From contig JBGFRR010000158.1 of NCBI GenBank assembly GCA_041695045.1, positions 1 through 43,223 on the forward strand: a stretch of DNA of 43,223 nt. The letters are read 5' to 3'. A program made the position numbers and the translations under genes. The first letter of the stretch is position 1, and each line of letters starts with the position of its first letter. Positions 41,899 to 43,223 of the stretch are shown here, piece by piece. A model generated the notes under the pieces. That model had not been told where the DNA came from and made no database searches. It saw only the letters and a program-made list of their open reading frames with translations. This stretch comes from JBGFRR01 sp041695045. GTDB lineage: Bacteria > Bacteroidota > Ignavibacteria > UBA10030.

Positions 41899-42159
41899 AT
41901 GACAAGACCGGAACCCGAATGCACCCATGCGTGCAGAGACACCTGTGCAATGCTGAACGAAGCGTTGTTGCAGGAAACCGCCCTACTCAAGTTTTATGAG
42001 CAGATCATCTTACAGTGCGATTACCCCGATGTACGTGCGTTCATTCATGACCTCTCGGAGCAGCACAGCCGGTCAATTCTTCGGATTGTTGCAAAGCTGA
42101 ATGAACTTCGTGCACGGGGACAGGTACTGGATGGTATTATCTCCAGCTACGACTTGTAG
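41899..42159 (+). CDS. small Cys-containing helical protein in the oxidoreductase operon
   Basis: An 86-residue protein, not recognised. The N-terminus holds three Cys in PECTHACRDTCAML and one more lies in ILQCDYPD. The rest is two or three long helices (LLQETALLKFYEQIILQC, RAFIHDLSEQHSRSILRIVA), like a small ferritin-like or hemerythrin-like bundle but without a clear metal site. GAGGGGAGGG lies upstream of the ATG. It ends the operon before a strong terminator, so a link with the 2-oxoacid oxidoreductase is likely but unproved. Confidence 0.6.
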   Translation: MTRPEPECTHACRDTCAMLNEALLQETALLKFYEQIILQCDYPDVRAFIHDLSEQHSRSILRIVAKLNELRARGQVLDGIISSYDL

Positions 42160-42214
42160 CACAAGAATCTGACTTGCTCGCTTTCCTCTCTCCTCCTTCG
42201 GCGAGCAACCAGGG

Positions 42215-42250
42215 CTGCCGCACAACTCTTGTGCGGCAGTTTCTTTTTTT
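42215..42250 (+). terminator. strong rho-independent terminator
   Basis: A perfect 11-bp stem CTGCCGCACAA/TTGTGCGGCAG with a 3-nt loop is followed by TTTCTTTTTTT. It ends the 2-oxoacid oxidoreductase operon. Confidence 0.9.
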
Positions 42251-42350
42251 CTGGGAAAACGGTGCCGCTGTTCTCATTTCTTGGAAGAATATCCCAAACA
42301 GCTGCATGATAAGTAACAGATGTCCGCGTGGAAAGAAAGACACAAACAGT

Positions 42351-42365
42351 TGGCATGTAAGTTGT
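42351..42365 (+). promoter_or_regulatory. sigma-54-like promoter of the universal stress protein
   Basis: TGGCATGTAAGTTGT has exact -24/-12 spacing with T for C at -12. It resembles the site at 6889-6903 (both TGGCA, two variable bases, TAAGTTG). It ends 47 bases before the start codon. Confidence 0.4.
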
Positions 42366-42412
42366 CTCCATAATAGATGAAGGTATTGCTTTCATAAGCA
42401 AAGGAGGAAACG

Positions 42413-42952
42413 ATGAAAGCTTTGCAGAAAATACTGATCCCAATCGATCTGTCAACCTGCTCGCTCGTTGGAGTGCAATACGGACAGGAGATAGCCGAGC
42501 TGTTTGATGTCGAGATCACGCTGTTGTATGTGGACGACGCGCATATGAAGAGTCAGTCGGAACCGATCAACCTGGATGAAGCGGCAGAATCACATCGTCG
42601 CCGGGAACTTGTGCGGTTGATTCAACAGCTCCTCATCAACAACAATCTTGTGTGGAGGAATATGCGGATCGAAATACGGTTCGGCTCTGCTGCACCAGAG
42701 ATCGTGAAGGCTGCTCGGGCACTCCACGCCGACCTCATTGTAATGTCGACGCACGGCAGAACAGGCTTGCGACACGTGCTCATAGGGAGCATAGCAGAAA
42801 AAGTGGTTCGACTTGCTCCATGCCCGGTGTTGACAGTAAAGCCAGAGGAGATGAAAGAGCTGATCAACATAACGGAAGAAGATGTTCTGCTTTCACTTCG
42901 GGCTCCAGTAGGTGAGGTAGGCGTGAAACACTCTGTGTCATCTCTGCAGTAG
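42413..42952 (+). CDS. universal stress protein, UspA family
   Basis: A 179-residue single-domain Usp. It starts KILIPIDLSTCS, and the nucleotide loop near residues 109-124 is STHGRTGLRHVLIGS, keeping the second Gly and GS of the ATP-binding G2XG9XGS motif with Ser in the first Gly position. CPVLTVKP ends the core, followed by a 35-residue tail (ELINITEEDVLLSLR) longer than usual. AAAGGAGGAAACG precedes the ATG. Such proteins help survival under stress or low energy; a terminator stands on each side, so it is monocistronic. Confidence 0.9.
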   Translation: MKALQKILIPIDLSTCSLVGVQYGQEIAELFDVEITLLYVDDAHMKSQSEPINLDEAAESHRRRELVRLIQQLLINNNLVWRNMRIEIRFGSAAPEIVKAARALHADLIVMSTHGRTGLRHVLIGSIAEKVVRLAPCPVLTVKPEEMKELINITEEDVLLSLRAPVGEVGVKHSVSSLQ

Positions 42953-42995
42953 GGGGCAAAGTTCGCTTGTAGAAGGTGGGGCTGGCTCGCCGTTG

Positions 42996-43223
42996 TCAAC
43001 TAAAAAGCCAACTCGAGGTTGAGTTGGCTTTTTGTTGTGTGCCGTGCAGTATTATCAACTTGCGGTGGCCTTCCGCATCGATCCTGACTTTGTAGGGACC
43101 AACAAAACGGAGCGTACGCAGGCGTGCAGCACGGGTCCTGAGCCGAACGGTCGTACGCAGCGACTCAATCGGATTGGTGGTTTTCAGATGTATCCAGTGA
43201 CGTTTTGGAAATCGGAATACGTA
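42996..43223 (-). pseudogene. IS256/mutator-type transposase fragment, cut by window edge
   Basis: On the minus strand the frame entering from the right edge reads FPKRHWIHLKTTNPIES, then LRTTVRLRT. This is the highly conserved late block of IS256-type transposases (HW-H-RTTNPIES--TVRLRT). After about residue 35 the match ends, and the frame runs through unrelated sequence, including the terminator hairpin, to a TGA at 42996-42998. The expected C-terminus (TVRLRT, then K-rich and ALAM-type text) is missing. Most likely a truncated relic. Confidence 0.6.
43002..43033. terminator. bidirectional rho-independent terminator
   Basis: AAAAAGCCAACTC and GAGTTGGCTTTTT form a perfect 13-bp stem with a 6-nt loop, with T-tracts on both strands. 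It follows the universal stress gene. Confidence 0.9.

Noticed and set aside
1..43223. CRISPR arrays, tRNA or rRNA genes
   Set aside because: No regularly spaced direct repeats, no tRNA cloverleaf and no conserved rRNA segments were noticed. A covariance-model scan would be needed to exclude small RNAs.

Overview
The window looks like chromosome from a member of the Bacteroidota/Chlorobi (FCB) group, perhaps Ignavibacteria-like. The support is a type IX secretion (T9SS) C-terminal sorting domain on one cytochrome, a relic of a second such domain, a b6-type quinol-oxidising complex, many multiheme cytochromes and nested-palindrome intergenic repeats. This is a judgement from gene content; no rRNA or tRNA gene is visible to confirm it.

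Layout. (1) 222-4251: thioredoxin, sulfide:quinone oxidoreductase, FmdB-type zinc ribbon, a DUF6132 membrane protein, an OsmC-type peroxiredoxin and two small unknowns. Convergent to them is a double-rhodanese lipoprotein. Together they read as a sulfide/sulfane-sulfur and thiol-redox module. (2) 4322-9600: two adjacent mobile-looking palindromic elements, then a divergent pair. On the minus strand is marR plus an 11-motif multiheme lipoprotein; on the plus strand is a 9-heme cytochrome with a T9SS sorting domain. (3) 9601-12972: fused transketolase and a class I aminotransferase. (4) 13261-22385: the core of the window. It holds a NapC/NirT-like membrane cytochrome, Rieske protein, cytochrome b, an 11-heme membrane-anchored cytochrome, a 4-heme c554-like cytochrome, an outer-membrane beta-barrel, a 14-heme membrane-anchored cytochrome and a 7-motif lipoprotein. 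It could carry electrons from quinol across the periplasm to or through the outer membrane. All seven cytochromes of the window together have 63 heme-binding motifs, three of them CX3CH or CX4CH. (5) 22553-28322 (minus): TetR regulator, a perfect 20-bp palindromic operator, and three genes that look like the split parts of a giant 2-hydroxyacyl-CoA dehydratase/CoA-activase system. (6) 28411-28990: a graveyard of repeats, an IS110 transposase relic and a T9SS-domain relic. (7) 29220-31580: a CcmF-type heme lyase that could serve the cytochromes. (8) 31644-42159: alanine dehydrogenase, CoA-transferase, radical SAM protein, YbaK-type deacylase, small proteins, a tryptophanase-type beta-eliminating lyase and a four-subunit 2-oxoacid:ferredoxin oxidoreductase. 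This fits amino-acid catabolism through 2-oxoacids and acyl-CoAs. (9) 42413-43223: universal stress protein and the edge of a mutator-type (IS256) transposase relic.

Regulation. Sequences with exact sigma-54 (-24/-12) spacing lie upstream of marR (perfect consensus), the T9SS cytochrome, the c554/barrel operon, the 2-oxoacid oxidoreductase operon and the stress protein. This suggests that electron-export and fermentation genes share one RpoN-dependent regime. No enhancer-binding activator is visible in the window.
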